Source: a virus. From it: DNA of 26,313 bases. Below are positions 26,030-26,313 of this stretch, in pieces. The stretch covers positions 1 through 26,313 of the IMG/VR virus record IMGVR_UViG_3300025879_000091; one strand, 5' to 3'. The translations under genes were made by a program, and so were the position numbers. Below the pieces are notes generated by a model. The model saw only the letters and a list, made by a program, of their open reading frames with translations. It had not been told where the DNA came from and searched no databases. Position 1 is the first letter of the stretch. Each line of letters opens with the position of its first letter.

Positions 26030-26313
26030 ATGGAAATTAAAGTTAGCCACCACGAGAAGATCGTAGAGATTAAGTCGTTTTTAGATAGGCAGTACTGCCT
26101 TGACGTCATTGAATTCCTGGATGGAAATGATGACGACGGTGATAACTGGAATCCAATTTGCTTCCCAAGTGTGCTTGGCGTAAATGTTGGCGAGCCAAAA
26201 TCTACAGACAAAATTTCTGTAGAAGATATGGGCAAGATTAGAGACAAGATGCATAAGGCAGTAGAGGATGTCATCGGTAGGCCAGTGAAGAATATGACAA
26301 TGAGTGGTCATAA
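26030..26313 (+). CDS. Start of a further subfamily-B oxygenase, partial
   Basis: The ATG at 26030 follows TAGGAGATTGTTAAGAT. The frame is open to the right edge (94 codons). It starts MEIKVSHHEKIVEIKSFLDR and has WNPICFPSVLG and a helical KIRDKMHKAVEDVIGRPVKN segment. These parallel IFEIQSFVSS, WGPICFREYW and KKIKDAVEFFLDG of the second domain of the preceding gene. The sequence stops before the iron motif would appear, so whether this copy is catalytic cannot be told. Confidence 0.7.
   Translation, partial: MEIKVSHHEKIVEIKSFLDRQYCLDVIEFLDGNDDDGDNWNPICFPSVLGVNVGEPKSTDKISVEDMGKIRDKMHKAVEDVIGRPVKNMTMSGH

Noticed and set aside
1-26313. CRISPR arrays, insertion sequences, integrase or attachment sites
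   Set aside because: No regularly spaced identical repeats of CRISPR type, no transposase or recombinase motifs. The repeats present are coding or promoter-linked.

Overview
The window looks like part of a tailed bacteriophage genome (Caudoviricetes) of moderate GC. An actinobacterial host is the best guess. The reasons are an early block of very small reverse-strand genes, extended -10 promoters that start transcription on the start codon (leaderless mRNAs), ribosome-binding leaders close to AGAAAGGAGG, one site resembling the actinobacterial LexA box, and BppU-like, FN3 and Hint tail modules typical of actinophages. No terminase, capsid, portal, integrase or tRNA gene is present. Host and phage lineage are inference.

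Layout. (1) 1-5530, reverse strand: about twenty genes of 28-100 codons, many below the usual ORF length cut-off, often joined by TAATG or ATGA overlaps. Several encode small Cys-x-x-Cys (probably zinc-binding) proteins and a few encode one-helix membrane peptides. Most units have their own sigma70-like promoter. Many promoters share an ATGTCGGTGGTT-type spacer and/or a GGCGTGTCG box next to the -35, and seven mRNAs share the leader AGAAAGTAGG. (2) 5540-5600: two back-to-back promoters whose -35 hexamers are 1 bp apart switch transcription to the forward strand. (3) 5601-6191: a 28-residue membrane peptide and a holin-like membrane/coiled-coil protein, then a 328-nt non-coding stretch with a G-poor, C-rich tract and a 13-bp inverted repeat. 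(4) 6520-18529: a tail/baseplate/fibre module. It holds three BppU-like N-terminal domain proteins, FN3 and pyocin-knob-type fibre proteins, a membrane-anchored M23 peptidase, an 813-residue Ala-rich coiled-coil fibre, an 843-residue Mtd-N/T4-fibre-like protein, and an FN3-FN3-(HFPP)n-Hint protein. A clear rho-independent terminator closes the module. (5) 18592 to the right edge: eight genes with nine prolyl-4-hydroxylase-like 2-oxoglutarate/Fe(II) oxygenase domains, interrupted by two DUF6065/cupin-like genes. The last gene runs off the window.

How the parts may work together. The forward-strand genes would build the host-recognition end of the tail. The oxygenase block follows directly and starts from its own leaderless promoter, so its enzymes could hydroxylate virion proteins (the proline-rich HFPP stalk is an obvious candidate) or host surface polymers. 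That link is inference. In the early block, repeated control elements suggest coordinated repression. Two 3' hairpins carry loops exactly complementary to the shared ribosome-binding leader, which suggests a possible RNA-level control loop.
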